Shown piece after piece: positions 15,645-23,203 of a stretch of 36,254 bases of DNA (the stretch's first letter is position 1; each line of letters starts with the position of its first letter). The DNA comes from Bacteroidota bacterium. GTDB lineage: Bacteria > Bacteroidota > Bacteroidia > Bacteroidales > Prolixibacteraceae. Under the pieces are notes generated by a model. That model saw nothing but the letters and a program-made list of their open reading frames with translations. It did no database searches and was not told the DNA's origin. Made by a program: the position numbers and the translations under genes. The stretch lies in the NCBI GenBank assembly GCA_030698405.1, contig JAUYMU010000084.1:1-36254 (forward strand), read 5' to 3'.

Positions 15645-16715
15645 TTGAATATTATTAAAGCAATTAACCGCACACGAATCAAAGATATTGCACAAAAGGC
15701 AAATGTTTCAATAGGAACTGTTGACCGTGTAATTCACAATCGGGGCGAAGTTTCAAATGCAACACGCGATCGAATTCTTAGGATTATTGATGAAATGGAA
15801 TATCAGCCAAATTTAATGGCAAGTACGCTGGCATCAAAAAAAACATTCTCGTTTGCATTGCTTCTTCCTGAACCAATTTCTCCGGAATCATACTGGAATA
15901 AACCGATGGTTGGCGTTCGGAGGGCATTTCAGGAAATTCAGCAATATGGAATCAATATAAACATTCACCTTTTCAAACAATCTGATGCAAATACTTTCAA
16001 TACCGAAGCCGGAAAAATTATTGACAGCAATCCTGAAGGAGTAGTTCTGGCGCCATTCTTTTCACGCGAGTCGAAGGAATTTATTTCAGAACTAAAAAAG
16101 CGTGCTATTCCTTATGTATTTATTGATTCGAACATTAAAGACAGTGATAAATTAAGTTACATCGGACAGAATTCTTTTCAATCGGGAACTTTGGCGGCCA
16201 AATTGCTCGATTTTTCCGTTCCTGAAAATTCATCCATATTGGTTTTGCATTTTGCCAAAGAAAGAGACAACATGAACCATCTGGTGCAAAGAGAGAAAGG
16301 GTTTTATGAATATTTCAATACAAATTTATCTTCAGGAAAAAAGAAACTGATCACACTTGAAATATCTGACCCAACCGACATTGCCTGTCAAAATCAAATA
16401 ACAGATCAATTAAAATCTAATCCCGAAATCAAGGGCATTTTTGTTACCAATTCGCAGGTTTATTACCTCGCCCGATTAATTGAGGGAACCAATATTTCAG
16501 GAATACGTGTAATTGGACACGACTTGATTAATGAAAACATCGATTTTCTGAAGAAAGGAATTGTTGATTTTTTGATTTGCCAGCGCCCTGAAGAACAAGG
16601 ATACAAGGCAATCATCACGCTTTTCGAACATTTGGTACTGAAAAAAGAAGTGAACAATGAAAATTACACTTCGATTGATATTATAACCAAAGAAAATCTG
16701 GACTATTATAAATAA
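15645..16715 (+). CDS. LacI-family transcriptional regulator
   Basis: A 356-residue regulator with a LacI helix-turn-helix (residues 12-31: IKDIAQKANVSIGTVDRVIH), a hinge region up to about 60 and a periplasmic-binding-protein-like effector domain (from about 68, FSFALLLPEPISPESYW). The start codon is TTG. It is chosen because the HTH begins 11 residues later and no ATG lies upstream of it. Two CGTGT-N4-ACACG palindromes precede it. It stands between the two arms of the uronate locus and is followed after 15 bp by the fructuronate reductase gene, so it most likely senses a uronate intermediate and controls both arms. The effector is inferred. Confidence 0.9.
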   Translation: MNIIKAINRTRIKDIAQKANVSIGTVDRVIHNRGEVSNATRDRILRIIDEMEYQPNLMASTLASKKTFSFALLLPEPISPESYWNKPMVGVRRAFQEIQQYGININIHLFKQSDANTFNTEAGKIIDSNPEGVVLAPFFSRESKEFISELKKRAIPYVFIDSNIKDSDKLSYIGQNSFQSGTLAAKLLDFSVPENSSILVLHFAKERDNMNHLVQREKGFYEYFNTNLSSGKKKLITLEISDPTDIACQNQITDQLKSNPEIKGIFVTNSQVYYLARLIEGTNISGIRVIGHDLINENIDFLKKGIVDFLICQRPEEQGYKAIITLFEHLVLKKEVNNENYTSIDIITKENLDYYK

Positions 16716-16730
16716 CTAAATAATAAGAAT

Positions 16731-17582
16731 ATGAATCCAATCAGTTTTAGTGACCTTAGCGGTAAAGTATGTGTAATAACCGGCGGTGCAGGTGTTATCG
16801 GTTCAGCAATGGTAAAAGCAATGGCCTCGGTTGGGGTGAAAATTGCGATTGCCGATATCAATAAAGACATTGCTGAAAAAGTAGCTGCCGAAATCTCGAA
16901 AGAGTTTAATTCAGAAGTTATTGGCGTTGAAGCCAACGTACTCGATAAAGAATCATTGATTAAAGCGAAGAAAATCATCAACGAAAAACTCGGGGACATC
17001 GATTTGCTGATTAACGGTGCAGGTGGAAACCACCCCACTGCAACAACAAAAGTGGAGCAAATGAATGAAGCCAGCCTCGATCATCTGGAAGATACTTTCT
17101 ACGGACTGGAAATGGATGGTTTCGACAAGGTTTTTGCGCTAAACTTCAAAGGAACTTTGCTTCCGTCAATGGTATTTACTACCGACATGCTGAAAAATAA
17201 AAAGGGTGTAGTCCTGAATGTTTCTTCAATGAATTCGTACAAACCATTGACAAAAATTCCAGCTTATTCGGCGGCAAAAGCGTCGGTGAATAACTTTACC
17301 GAATGGTTGGCCGTACACTTGGCTAAAGTTGGAATTCGCGTTAATGCCGTTGCTCCCGGTTTTTTCATCACCGACCAGAACCGCTTTTTGGTTCTTGATA
17401 AGGAAACCGGCAATTTCTCTGCCCGTGGACAAAAAATTGTGAACAACACTCCAATGGGCAAATTCGGCGAACCCGAAGATTTACAGGGCGCTACTCTGTT
17501 CCTCCTTTCTGATGTTTCGTCTTTCGTTACCGGAATCGTAATCCCGGTTGACGGCGGATACAGCGCTTTTGGAGGAGTTTAG
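16731..17582 (+). CDS. uxuB: SDR-type fructuronate reductase (D-mannonate oxidoreductase)
   Basis: A 283-residue short-chain dehydrogenase. The Rossmann motif is TGGAGVIG (17-24), followed by NGAGG (95-99), the catalytic serine in SSMNSY (about 165-166) and the YxxxK pair Tyr179/Lys183 (YSAAK). Its length and opening (FSDLSGKVCVITGGAGVIG) match the SDR-type UxuB group, which reduces D-fructuronate to D-mannonate with NAD(P)H, rather than the shorter KduD. It is unrelated to the long-chain UxuB of E. coli. It is probably co-transcribed with lacI, 15 bp upstream. The exact substrate is inferred from the neighbours uxaC and uxaE. Confidence 0.82.
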   Translation: MNPISFSDLSGKVCVITGGAGVIGSAMVKAMASVGVKIAIADINKDIAEKVAAEISKEFNSEVIGVEANVLDKESLIKAKKIINEKLGDIDLLINGAGGNHPTATTKVEQMNEASLDHLEDTFYGLEMDGFDKVFALNFKGTLLPSMVFTTDMLKNKKGVVLNVSSMNSYKPLTKIPAYSAAKASVNNFTEWLAVHLAKVGIRVNAVAPGFFITDQNRFLVLDKETGNFSARGQKIVNNTPMGKFGEPEDLQGATLFLLSDVSSFVTGIVIPVDGGYSAFGGV

Positions 17583-17717
17583 GAGCCCCTCCCCAACCCT
17601 CCCCAAAGGGGAGGTCTTAAAACCGCACAGTTTCAGAGACTTTGCATAAAAGAGAAAATATTATGAACATGCACCGCCTAAAGTCTCCCCTTGTGGGGGA
17701 GATTTAGAGGGGGCTTT
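17583..17717. repeat. CCCC/GGGG palindromic repeat, inverted pair C/D
   Basis: Unit C (17583-17621, GCCCCTCCCC...CCCCAAAGGGGAGGTCTTAAA) begins directly after the uxuB stop codon. Unit D (17679-17717, AAAGTCTCCCC...GGGGGAGATTTAGAGGGGGC) is its inverted partner. A 57-bp core lies between. It fills the uxuB-kinase gap. Confidence 0.75.
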
Positions 17718-17731
17718 TAAATTATTAAACC

Positions 17732-18805
17732 ATGGAATTAAAAAAAGACTTTAAATATTCCCTGTTGGTGGCAACCAGCATGGGTGTTCGCATTACTCCG
17801 GTTAACGGACAACCGGTTCACAGCAGTAACCTTTTCGAAATGCAGGCTACAAGCGCCGAAACTAATGTTGCAAACATCTCCTCATCACTTGGACTTCCGG
17901 TTAAAGTACTGACTACCTTCGTAAAAGATAGTCCAATCGCGCTGTTTATTAAAAGTAGTCTTCGTAGCCGAAATATGGATTACGAAGGCCCGGAAGTTGC
18001 TCAGGGCGATCCATGGGGTTACCGCCACCAGTTCAACATTGCCGACAGTGGCTTTGGAACCCGCGGCCCACGCGTACAAAACGACCGTGCCGGCGAAGTT
18101 GGCCGGACTTTGAATGTGAAAGATTTCGATCTGGAACGTATATTTGGCAAAGAAGGTGTTCAGATTGTTCACCTTTCAGGATTGATTGGAGCTTTGTCTC
18201 CTGAAACCACAACTTTTTGTCTTGAAATTGCACGCGCAGCAAAAAAATACGGAACACGCATTTCCTTCGACCTGAATTACCGCGCTTCGTTCTGGAAAGG
18301 CCGCGACAAAGAATTACGCGAAAGTTTTACTGAAATTGCTTCGGTAGCCGATATCCTGATTGGCAATGAAGAAGATTTTCAGCTTTGTTTGGGTATTCAG
18401 GGACCGGAAGCTGGTGGCAAAGGTATTGAAGCCGAAATTGATGGATTCAAAGGAATGATCAACCGTGTAAAGGAAGCTTTCCCAAATGCTTCGGTATTTG
18501 CGACTACTTTGCGTCAGGTAATCAGCGCCAACGAACACCTTTGGGGCGCTATCATGCTCGAAGGGAACGAATGGCAGGTCATCGAACCACGCAAAATTAC
18601 CGTTCTCGATCGCATCGGCGGTGGTGACGGTTTTGTAGGCGGTTTGCTTTATGGTATCCTGAAAGGTTGGGAACCTGAAAAATGGCCGCAATTTGGCTGG
18701 GCAACCGGCGCATTGGCAACTACATTCCTTACCGACTACGCCCAACCTGCCGACGAAGACATGGTTTGGAGCATCTGGGGCGGAAATGCCCGCGTTAAGC
18801 GGTAA
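17732..18805 (+). CDS. PfkB-family sugar or sugar-acid kinase
   Basis: A 357-residue ribokinase-fold kinase. The C-terminal signature DRIGGGDGFVGGLLYG carries catalytic Asp299, and the sheet region SFDLNYRASFWKG is typical of KdgK-like kinases. It shares the GGGDxFxGGLxYG core with KdgK at 11435-12466 but is clearly divergent elsewhere: a longer substrate lid (about 90-125, with GFGTRGPRVQNDRAGE) and no FGGGEAN motif. It may be a second KDG kinase or act on a related acid such as gluconate; the sequence does not decide. It lies between the fructuronate reductase and the LarA-family gene on the same strand. Confidence 0.85.
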   Translation: MELKKDFKYSLLVATSMGVRITPVNGQPVHSSNLFEMQATSAETNVANISSSLGLPVKVLTTFVKDSPIALFIKSSLRSRNMDYEGPEVAQGDPWGYRHQFNIADSGFGTRGPRVQNDRAGEVGRTLNVKDFDLERIFGKEGVQIVHLSGLIGALSPETTTFCLEIARAAKKYGTRISFDLNYRASFWKGRDKELRESFTEIASVADILIGNEEDFQLCLGIQGPEAGGKGIEAEIDGFKGMINRVKEAFPNASVFATTLRQVISANEHLWGAIMLEGNEWQVIEPRKITVLDRIGGGDGFVGGLLYGILKGWEPEKWPQFGWATGALATTFLTDYAQPADEDMVWSIWGGNARVKR

Positions 18806-18814
18806 TGATTTTTT

Positions 18815-18882
18815 CTATGTGTCCTATGTGCCTATGTGGTTCAAAAAAATATATAAACACATAGACACATAGGGCACAATAG
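18815..18882. repeat. CTATGTGCC palindromic repeat, copy 2 (kinase-larA gap)
   Basis: The left arm 18815-18841 (CTATGTGTCCTATGTGCC...) and right arm 18855-18882 (...GACACATAGGGCACAATAG) form an imperfect inverted repeat around an AT-rich loop, occupying nearly the whole intergenic gap. Confidence 0.8.
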
Positions 18883-18904
18883 TTTTAACCTTAAAAATAA
18901 AGAT

Positions 18905-20194
18905 ATGCTTTATTACGAAATAGGTTCAGTAAACAACGAATTAAGCCCTGAAGATCTGAGAGTTGGTCTATATCAGGCATTAATAAAGCTGGGGCCACGA
19001 AAGAAAGTACTGGCGATTCCGCCGGATTATACACGTTTGCCAAGTCGTGCCGGTGAATTAACCGAAATGACCTGGAATTTTTATGGCGATGCGTTAACAG
19101 ACGTTTTGCCAGCATTGGGAACTCACACACCAATGACCGACCGTCAGATCAGTCACATGTTCGGTGCCATGCCTGCATCACTTATCCGCGAGCACGACTG
19201 GCGCAACGATGTGGTGACAGTTGGAACTGTTCCTGCCGAATTCGTCAAAGAAGTTTCGGGCGGAGCTGTTGAGTTTCCATGGCCTGCACAGGTCAACAAA
19301 TTGCTGATTGAAGGCAATTTCGACCTGATTTTGTCGATTGGGCAGGTTGTTCCGCACGAAGTAGTGGGAATGGCCAACTACAACAAGAATATTTTCGTCG
19401 GAACAGGCGGAGTTGAAGGCATCAACAAAAGCCATTTCGTGGGCGCAGCCTACGGAATGGAGAAAATGATGGGTCATGCCGACACTCCTGTTCGCCGCAT
19501 TTTCAATTATGCTTCGGATAATTTCACCAACCACATGCCAATTGTTTACGTGCAAACGGTAGTTGGTCTGGATAAAGCCGATGGCAAAATTAAAACCCGC
19601 GGATTGTATATCGGCGACGATTTTGAAGTGTTCGACAAAGCTGCCAAACTGGCTTTGCTGGTGAACTTCGAAATGTTGGAAAAACCGCTGAAAAAAGTGG
19701 TGGTTTATCTTGATCCTACCGAATTTAAAAGTACATGGCTGGGCAACAAATCAATTTACCGCACCCGCATGGCTATCGACGATGATGGCGAACTGATTGT
19801 TTTGGCTCCTGCCCTGAAAGAGTTCGGCGAAGACAAGGAAATCGACCGTCTGATCCGCAAATACGGTTACTTCGGAACTCCGGCAACTTTGAAATTTTGC
19901 GATGAAAACGAAGAACTTCGCAACAATCTGAGCGCCGCAGCTCATCTCATTCACGGCTCTTCGGAAGGACGTTTCAATATAACCTATTGCCCCGGAAAAG
20001 GATCGGAAAACCTGACACAGGCTGAAATTGAAAGTGTTGGCTTTAAATACGCCGACATTGACGAAGTAACTGCCAAATATGATCCGGCCAAACTGCGCGA
20101 TGGGTACAATGTGATGGACAACGGAGAGGAAATATTCTACATTTCGAATCCGGCATTGGGTTTATGGGCATTTAAAGAAAGGTTCAAATACTAA
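18905..20194 (+). CDS. LarA-family nickel-pincer hydroxyacid racemase/epimerase
   Basis: A 429-residue protein of the lactate racemase LarA family (DUF2088 plus C-terminal domain). The residues that define the active site line up with L. plantarum LarA. PDYTR holds Asp41/Arg44, ALGTHTPMT holds His74 (as His108), and VPHEVVGM holds His151 (as His174). Lys161 is exactly 10 residues later (as Lys184, which tethers the nickel-pincer nucleotide), and His177 lies at +26 (as His200, the nickel ligand). Characterised homologues racemise or epimerise 2-hydroxyacids, including D-gluconate at C2. Here a sugar acid such as mannonate or gluconate is the likely substrate, by context. The cofactor genes larB, larC and larE are not in the window. 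Confidence 0.86.
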   Translation: MLYYEIGSVNNELSPEDLRVGLYQALIKLGPRKKVLAIPPDYTRLPSRAGELTEMTWNFYGDALTDVLPALGTHTPMTDRQISHMFGAMPASLIREHDWRNDVVTVGTVPAEFVKEVSGGAVEFPWPAQVNKLLIEGNFDLILSIGQVVPHEVVGMANYNKNIFVGTGGVEGINKSHFVGAAYGMEKMMGHADTPVRRIFNYASDNFTNHMPIVYVQTVVGLDKADGKIKTRGLYIGDDFEVFDKAAKLALLVNFEMLEKPLKKVVVYLDPTEFKSTWLGNKSIYRTRMAIDDDGELIVLAPALKEFGEDKEIDRLIRKYGYFGTPATLKFCDENEELRNNLSAAAHLIHGSSEGRFNITYCPGKGSENLTQAEIESVGFKYADIDEVTAKYDPAKLRDGYNVMDNGEEIFYISNPALGLWAFKERFKY

Positions 20195-20197
20195 GAG

Positions 20198-20386
20198 AAG
20201 CCCCTCTAGATCTCCCCGAAGGGGAGACTTTGAAGAAGCCTCGTTCCCTGCCATTCCATGCTAGAGAAGGGAACTAGGCTTTGATAAATTATAAAATTTT
20301 GATTTAGAATAAACGGCGTAAATGATAAAGCATAAATCATCCCATACCGATTCTTTCTCCCCTCCTTTGGAGGGGCAGGGGGAGGC
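20198..20386. repeat. CCCC/GGGG palindromic repeat, inverted pair E/F
   Basis: Unit E (20198-20233, AAGCCCCTCTAGATCTCCCCGAAGGGGAGACTTTG) begins just after the larA-like stop. Unit F (20357-20386, CTCCCCTCCTTTGGAGGGGC and GGGGGAGGCT) is inverted and lies inside the following ORF. The core contains another small hairpin (GTTCCCTGCC...AGGGAAC, about 20243-20276). Confidence 0.7.
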
Positions 20387-21383
20387 TCGCTGGGGAATAA
20401 TTGGCTGTGGCAATGTGACCGAACTAAAGAGTGGTCCAGCTTTTAATAAGGTGGAACATTCCAGATTGGTCGCCGTGATGCGCCGAAATGCTGCTTTGGC
20501 TCAGGATTATGCAGAGCGGCATGGCGTTCCTAAATGGTATTCCGATGCAAATCAGCTCATCAACGATCCGGAGGTAAATGCAGTTTACATTGCTACCCCA
20601 CCCGACACCCATGCATCGTATGCAATTGCGGCAATGAAAGCCGGAAAGCCGGTTTATGTGGAAAAACCAATGGCCCGGAATTATCAGGAATGCAAAGAGA
20701 TGATCCGCGTGTCGGAAGAAACCGGAATGCCTTTGTTTGTAGCCTATTATCGTCGCACGCTTCCGGCTTTTCTGAAAGTAAAAGAGCTGGTTGACAATGG
20801 AATCATTGGAAAACCGTTGACTGTAAATATTCGGTTACACAAATCTTCCGGAGAAAAGGACCAGTTTCCTGAGATGCAATCCTGGCATATTAATCCGGAG
20901 ATTGCCGGAGGCGGGTATTTTTTCGATCTGGCTTCTCACCAGTTGGATTACCTCGATTTTTTGTTTGGCCCGATAGTGCAAGTGCATGGAATAGCTGTCA
21001 ATCAGGCCGGTTATTACAAAGCCGAAGATACGGTTACCGGAACATTTCTGTTTGGAAACGGTGTAATTGGAACCGGAAGCTGGTGTTTTGTGGTTTCAAA
21101 AGGAAGCGAAGAAGACATTATTGAGATTTCGGGAACCAAGGGAAAACTCAGCTTTTCCAGCTTTCAGCATGGCGATGTAAAACTTACCACCCCTGACGGA
21201 ACGGTTAGCTTCAGTTCCCAAAATCCTGAAAATATTCAACATTATCTGATTGATCAGGTTGTAAAAACATTAGAAGGAAAAATCGAATGCGTGAGTACTG
21301 GAAAAACAGCCGCCCGAACCAGTTGGGTTTTAGAAGAGATAGTTAAAGAATATTATAAAAAAATTAACCACATAGGCACATAG
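20322..21383 (+). CDS. Gfo/Idh/MocA-family oxidoreductase
   Basis: A 353-residue NAD(P)-dependent oxidoreductase. The Rossmann motif is GIIGCGNV at residues 25-32, followed by the family marker YVEKPMA (Lys in EKP). The C-terminal alpha/beta domain has SWHINPEIAGGGYFFDLASH, with the GG-x-DxGxH-like metal/substrate region. The usual N-terminus would be MRWGIIGCGNV. Here the start codon is lost and the frame opens upstream at 20322, so about 23 extra residues (ending SPPLEGQGEAR) are encoded partly by repeat unit F. The substrate is unknown, perhaps a sugar or sugar acid given the locus. The true start is uncertain. Confidence 0.86.
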   Translation: MIKHKSSHTDSFSPPLEGQGEARWGIIGCGNVTELKSGPAFNKVEHSRLVAVMRRNAALAQDYAERHGVPKWYSDANQLINDPEVNAVYIATPPDTHASYAIAAMKAGKPVYVEKPMARNYQECKEMIRVSEETGMPLFVAYYRRTLPAFLKVKELVDNGIIGKPLTVNIRLHKSSGEKDQFPEMQSWHINPEIAGGGYFFDLASHQLDYLDFLFGPIVQVHGIAVNQAGYYKAEDTVTGTFLFGNGVIGTGSWCFVVSKGSEEDIIEISGTKGKLSFSSFQHGDVKLTTPDGTVSFSSQNPENIQHYLIDQVVKTLEGKIECVSTGKTAARTSWVLEEIVKEYYKKINHIGT

Positions 21384-21433
21384 AACACATTAGAAAAAAT
21401 TTAAAAACTATGTGACCAATGTGCCTATGTGGT
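21367..21433. repeat. CTATGTGCC palindromic repeat, copy 3
   Basis: Left arm ACCACATAGGCACATAGAAC begins at 21367, and the right arm 21408-21433 ends in TGCCTATGTGGT. The stem is imperfect and the loop AT-rich. It begins inside the last codons of the oxidoreductase gene and ends at the start region of the GxxExxY gene. Same orientation as copy 4. Confidence 0.82.
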
Positions 21434-21446
21434 AAAAAAAAACAAC

Positions 21447-21872
21447 ATGATACCAGAATTAATTACACAAAAGTATGTCAACGAGATAAGCCATGCTATA
21501 ATTGGATACGCTATCGAAGTACACAAAGAACTTGATCCCTGTTTACTGGAAAGCATCTATGAAAAATGTCTGACTCATTTGTTACAAATTAATGGATACA
21601 CAGTTTTAAGACAGCAAACTATTCCGATCAATTTTCGTGGCCTCAATCTCGATTGTGGTCTTCGCTTTGACATGCTGGTAAATGATTTGGTGATTGTTGA
21701 ATTAAAAACCGTTGAATCGTTTGTTGCAATTAATGAAACACAATTGCTTTCCTATTTAAAGCTTTTAAAGAAGCCGAAAGGAATTCTGATCAACTTTAAT
21801 TGCATTAATATTTTCAAAGAAGGTCAAAAAACATTTGTCACAGATCATTTCAGACGTTTACCAATCGAATAG
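21447..21872 (+). CDS. GxxExxY protein (putative PD-(D/E)XK fold)
   Basis: A 141-residue protein of the GxxExxY family, recognised by IIGYAIEVHKELDPCLLESI followed by YEKCL, and by QLLSYLKLLKKPKGILINF. The middle has LRFDMLVNDLVIVELKTVE, a D...ExK arrangement as in PD-(D/E)XK nucleases. Activity in this family is unproven. A GTG at 21429 gives 6 more residues but lies in the repeat arm (ATGTGGT), so the ATG at 21447 is preferred. The gene is flanked by two like-oriented copies of the CTATGTGCC repeat and is unrelated to the metabolic genes around it, which suggests insertion as a small cassette. Confidence 0.85.
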   Translation: MIPELITQKYVNEISHAIIGYAIEVHKELDPCLLESIYEKCLTHLLQINGYTVLRQQTIPINFRGLNLDCGLRFDMLVNDLVIVELKTVESFVAINETQLLSYLKLLKKPKGILINFNCINIFKEGQKTFVTDHFRRLPIE

Positions 21873-21885
21873 AATATTTAAAAAT

Positions 21886-21950
21886 CACACAGACACCTAA
21901 ACACAATAGAATAGATAAAAAAACTATGTGCCCTATGTGCCTATGTGGTT
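21886..21950. repeat. CTATGTGCC palindromic repeat, copy 4
   Basis: The left arm 21886-21909 (CACACAGACACCTAAACACAATAG, degenerate) and right arm 21924-21950 (CTATGTGCCCTATGTGCC...GGTT) form an imperfect hairpin. It lies between the GxxExxY gene and pdxB. In-frame codons through its right arm explain the spurious upstream start of pdxB. Confidence 0.8.
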
Positions 21951-21963
21951 CAACTATAAGACT

Positions 21964-23091
21964 ATGAAGATTATTATCGACGATAAAATACCCTATATCA
22001 GTGGTGCTTTTGAAGGTGTTGCCGAGGTGGTTTATCTGCCCGGATCAAAAACAACTCCGGAAGTGGTAAAAGATGCCGACGCGATTGTTACCCGAACCCG
22101 AACCATCTGCAACGAGAAATTGCTTGCCGGTTCATCGGTCAAATTCATTGCCACAGCAACCATTGGTTACGACCACATCGATACCGATTATTGCGATGCC
22201 GCCGGGATCAGATGGACAAATGCTCCGGGCTGCAACAGTAAATCGGTGGAACAGTACATTGCATCCACGCTCATGGTTTTGGCAGAACAGAAAAATCTGG
22301 ACATAAAAGACTTGTGCATCGGGGTGGTTGGTGTCGGAAACGTGGGTAGCAAAGTGACCCGCATTTGCGATTTATTTGGCATGAAAGTTTTGCTGAACGA
22401 CCCGCCACGTGAACGCGCTGAAGGTTCGTCCGCTTTTTCCAGCCTGAAACAAGTGATGGACGAAGCCGATATTATTACACTGCATGTTCCCCTGAATTTG
22501 AAAGGAGAAGATGCTACTTTCCATCTGGGCGATGAAGCTTTCTTTGCTGATTTAAAACGAAAACCGATTCTGATTAACTCTTGCCGCGGTGAAGTGGTCG
22601 ATACAATTTCAGTAAAAGCTGCTTTGAATAACGGACAAATTTCAGGATTTGTATGCGACTGCTGGGAAAATGAACCAGACATAGATTTGGAATTGCTGGC
22701 AATGACCGAAATTGCAACGCCGCACATTGCAGGCTACTCAAAAGACGGGAAAGCCACCGGAACACAAATGAGCGTTCAGTCAATCAGCCAATTCTTCCAT
22801 CTTGGACTGGACAACTGGCAACCTTCAGGAGTAGAACTTCCGGCAAACCCTGTTTTTGAACTGGATGGCGCTGGATTGAACGAACAGAAAGTCATTGCCA
22901 AAGTTATTTTGCATACCTACGATATCCGGAATGACGATCAGGATTTCAGGAAAAACACAGCACAATTCGAACAATTACGAGGAGATTACCCTGTTCGCAG
23001 AGAGTTTCCTGCATTTACGATTGTTCCGAAAAATATTGGAGAAGAAACTTTGGAAGTATTGCGAAAACTAGGGTTTAGAAGCCTCCCCTAA
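21964..23091 (+). CDS. pdxB: Erythronate-4-phosphate dehydrogenase
   Basis: A 375-residue D-2-hydroxyacid dehydrogenase that oxidises 4-phosphoerythronate in pyridoxal 5'-phosphate synthesis. The start MKIIIDDKIPYI is the canonical PdxB start; the in-frame ATG at 21928 lies in repeat copy 4 and is rejected. RTRT (44-47), the NAD motif VGVVGVGNVGSK (119-130), NSCRGEVVD and HIAGYSKDGK (catalytic His) are all present. The C-terminal part with HTYDIRNDD corresponds to the PdxB-specific dimerisation domain. The last codons (RSLP) and the TAA stop come from GC-rich repeat unit G, so the natural C-terminus may have been altered by a few residues. Confidence 0.93.
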   Translation: MKIIIDDKIPYISGAFEGVAEVVYLPGSKTTPEVVKDADAIVTRTRTICNEKLLAGSSVKFIATATIGYDHIDTDYCDAAGIRWTNAPGCNSKSVEQYIASTLMVLAEQKNLDIKDLCIGVVGVGNVGSKVTRICDLFGMKVLLNDPPRERAEGSSAFSSLKQVMDEADIITLHVPLNLKGEDATFHLGDEAFFADLKRKPILINSCRGEVVDTISVKAALNNGQISGFVCDCWENEPDIDLELLAMTEIATPHIAGYSKDGKATGTQMSVQSISQFFHLGLDNWQPSGVELPANPVFELDGAGLNEQKVIAKVILHTYDIRNDDQDFRKNTAQFEQLRGDYPVRREFPAFTIVPKNIGEETLEVLRKLGFRSLP

Positions 23092-23187
23092 CCCCTCCGA
23101 AGGAGGGGAACAAAAGCGTTCTTAAATAAAAAAAAGTTCAAAATCAAAGCGGCTCTAAAGTCCCCCTTCGGGGGATTTAGGGGGCTA
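23078..23187. repeat. CCCC/GGGG palindromic repeat, inverted pair G/H
   Basis: Unit G (23078-23110, GAAGCCTCCCCTAACCCCTCC...GGAGGGGAA) overlaps the last codons and stop of pdxB. Unit H (23156-23187, TAAAGTCCCCCTTCGGGGGATTTAGGGGGCT) is inverted and ends 17 bp before gnd. The core between them is 45 bp and A-rich. Confidence 0.78.
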
Positions 23188-23203
23188 ATAATTTAAATTT
23201 ATT

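Noticed and set aside
16731-17582. KduD (2-keto-3-deoxygluconate dehydrogenase) for the SDR gene
   Set aside because: KduD is shorter (about 250 residues), and the uxaC/uxaE context and opening sequence fit the SDR-type fructuronate reductase better, though assay data would decide.
21429-21446. GTG start for the GxxExxY gene
   Set aside because: The GTG is part of the repeat arm ATGTGGT; the family start fits the ATG at 21447.
21928-21963. Upstream ATG for pdxB
   Set aside because: It lies in repeat copy 4 and adds residues encoded by the repeat; MKIIIDDKIPYI at 21964 is the family start.
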